A DNA stretch of 5,671 nt. Origin: Candidatus Hydrogenedentota bacterium. GTDB taxonomy: Bacteria; Hydrogenedentota; Hydrogenedentia; Hydrogenedentales; SLHB01. Of the stretch, positions 5,203 to 5,671 are shown piece by piece. The translations under genes and the position numbers were made by a program. Position 1 is the stretch's first letter. The number at the start of each line of letters is the position of its first letter. The DNA is taken from assembly GCA_016934125.1 (NCBI GenBank), contig JAFGTL010000661.1, positions 1 through 5,671 of the forward strand. The letters are read 5' to 3'. Below the pieces are notes generated by a model, which worked only from the letters and a program-made list of their open reading frames with translations, had not been told where the DNA came from and made no database searches.

Positions 5203-5671
5203 GGGGCGTCGCCTCGGGCGACAGCCATCGCCTCCGGGAGGGTGAATGCCTTGAGATACAGGGCCCGGCCGACGATTACCTCGTCGACGCCGGAGGGCTC
5301 GAGGGCGCGCACGCGCCGGACATCGTCGAGGGACGACATGCCGCCGGAAGCGGTGACGGGGATGGCGACGGCCTGGGCGAGCGCGCGGGTGGCGTCGAGG
5401 TTGGGGCCGCCCATCATGCCGTCGCTCAGAATGTCGGTGTAGATGATGCGGGCGGCGCCGCGCCGCTCGACCTCGCAGGCGAACTCGAGGGCGGGTGTGT
5501 CGGTGACGTCGGCCCAGGCACTCACGGCGACGTGGCCGTTGTTCGCGTCGATGCCGACCGCGATGCGTCCCGGATAGGCCTGCGTAGCCTGCCGCAGGAA
5601 CTCGGGGTCGCGCAAAGCGGCGGTGCCGAGGATGGCGCGTTCTGCGCCCGCGTCGAACACCGCGGCAAGCA
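5199..5671 (-). CDS. hisA: HisA, ProFAR isomerase, C-terminal part
   Basis: The last 156 complete codons of 1-(5-phosphoribosyl)-5-[(5-phosphoribosylamino)methylideneamino]imidazole-4-carboxamide isomerase, a TIM-barrel enzyme of histidine biosynthesis. The family is usually about 240 residues, so some 85-90 N-terminal residues, including the first catalytic aspartate, lie outside the window. Visible signatures are GAERAILGTAAL (about 5648-5613), VGIDANNGHVAVSAW, then YTDILSDGMMGGPN, whose first aspartate (codon 5433-5435) is the second catalytic acid. The phosphate-binding ends ASGGMSSLDD and VIVGRALYLKAFTLPEA follow. The TDIxxDGMMxGPN pattern separates it from the sister enzyme HisF. A dual HisA/TrpF activity as in PriA cannot be excluded from this fragment. 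The stop overlaps the tyrA GTG by 4 nt. Other his genes, if clustered, would lie beyond 5671. Confidence 0.95.
   Translation of the reverse strand, partial: LAAVFDAGAERAILGTAALRDPEFLRQATQAYPGRIAVGIDANNGHVAVSAWADVTDTPALEFACEVERRGAARIIYTDILSDGMMGGPNLDATRALAQAVAIPVTASGGMSSLDDVRRVRALEPSGVDEVIVGRALYLKAFTLPEAMAVARGDAP

Noticed and set aside
4333..5442. Plus-strand open frame of 369 codons opposite tyrA and hisA
   Set aside because: It is antisense to tyrA and the hisA end, with low-complexity glycine/alanine-rich sequence and no recognisable motif.

Overview
The window is a compact, GC-rich (about two thirds G+C by eye) stretch of bacterial chromosome. Every gene I can support lies on the minus strand, so the operon reads from right to left. 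In transcription order it holds the C-terminal part of hisA (histidine biosynthesis), tyrA (prephenate/arogenate dehydrogenase), tmk (thymidylate kinase), holB (DNA polymerase III delta'), ricT (PSP1/YaaT-type protein of the Ric or Y-complex), tatD (metal-dependent DNase) and the N-terminal part of an AAC(3)-family N-acetyltransferase. The first and last genes run off the window ends.

Packing is very tight. hisA/tyrA overlap by 4 nt (GTGA), and tyrA/tmk and tmk/holB by 4 nt each (ATGA). The holB-ricT, ricT-tatD and tatD-acetyltransferase gaps are 17, 11 and 14 nt. There is no gene-free stretch above 20 nt, and I see no terminator, RNA gene, CRISPR array, insertion sequence or attachment site. 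This looks like one polycistronic unit, perhaps with a weak internal promoter in holB.

The tmk-holB-ricT core, with tatD close by, resembles the arrangement known from Bacillus and many other bacteria. It groups dTTP supply, the replication clamp loader and an RNA-processing/regulatory protein. Here it is fused at its upstream side to amino-acid biosynthesis genes (hisA, tyrA) and at its downstream side to an acetyltransferase. RicT points away from Firmicutes. Its cysteine-rich core is intact, but its C-terminus is a long low-complexity tail: acidic, then a GxQA repeat, then arginine-rich. With the high GC and gene order, this suggests a less-studied lineage such as an uncultured planctomycete-like, Hydrogenedentota-like or Sumerlaeota-like bacterium. 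That placement is inference and is uncertain.

The genes are mostly ordinary housekeeping genes. The points that stand out are the replaced RicT C-terminus with its tetrapeptide repeat and extra CxxC, the TyrA cofactor-binding loop that looks suited to NADP, the changed Walker B motif in delta', and the divergent acetyltransferase with the strongest ribosome binding site in the window. I did not find a convincing new multi-gene system.
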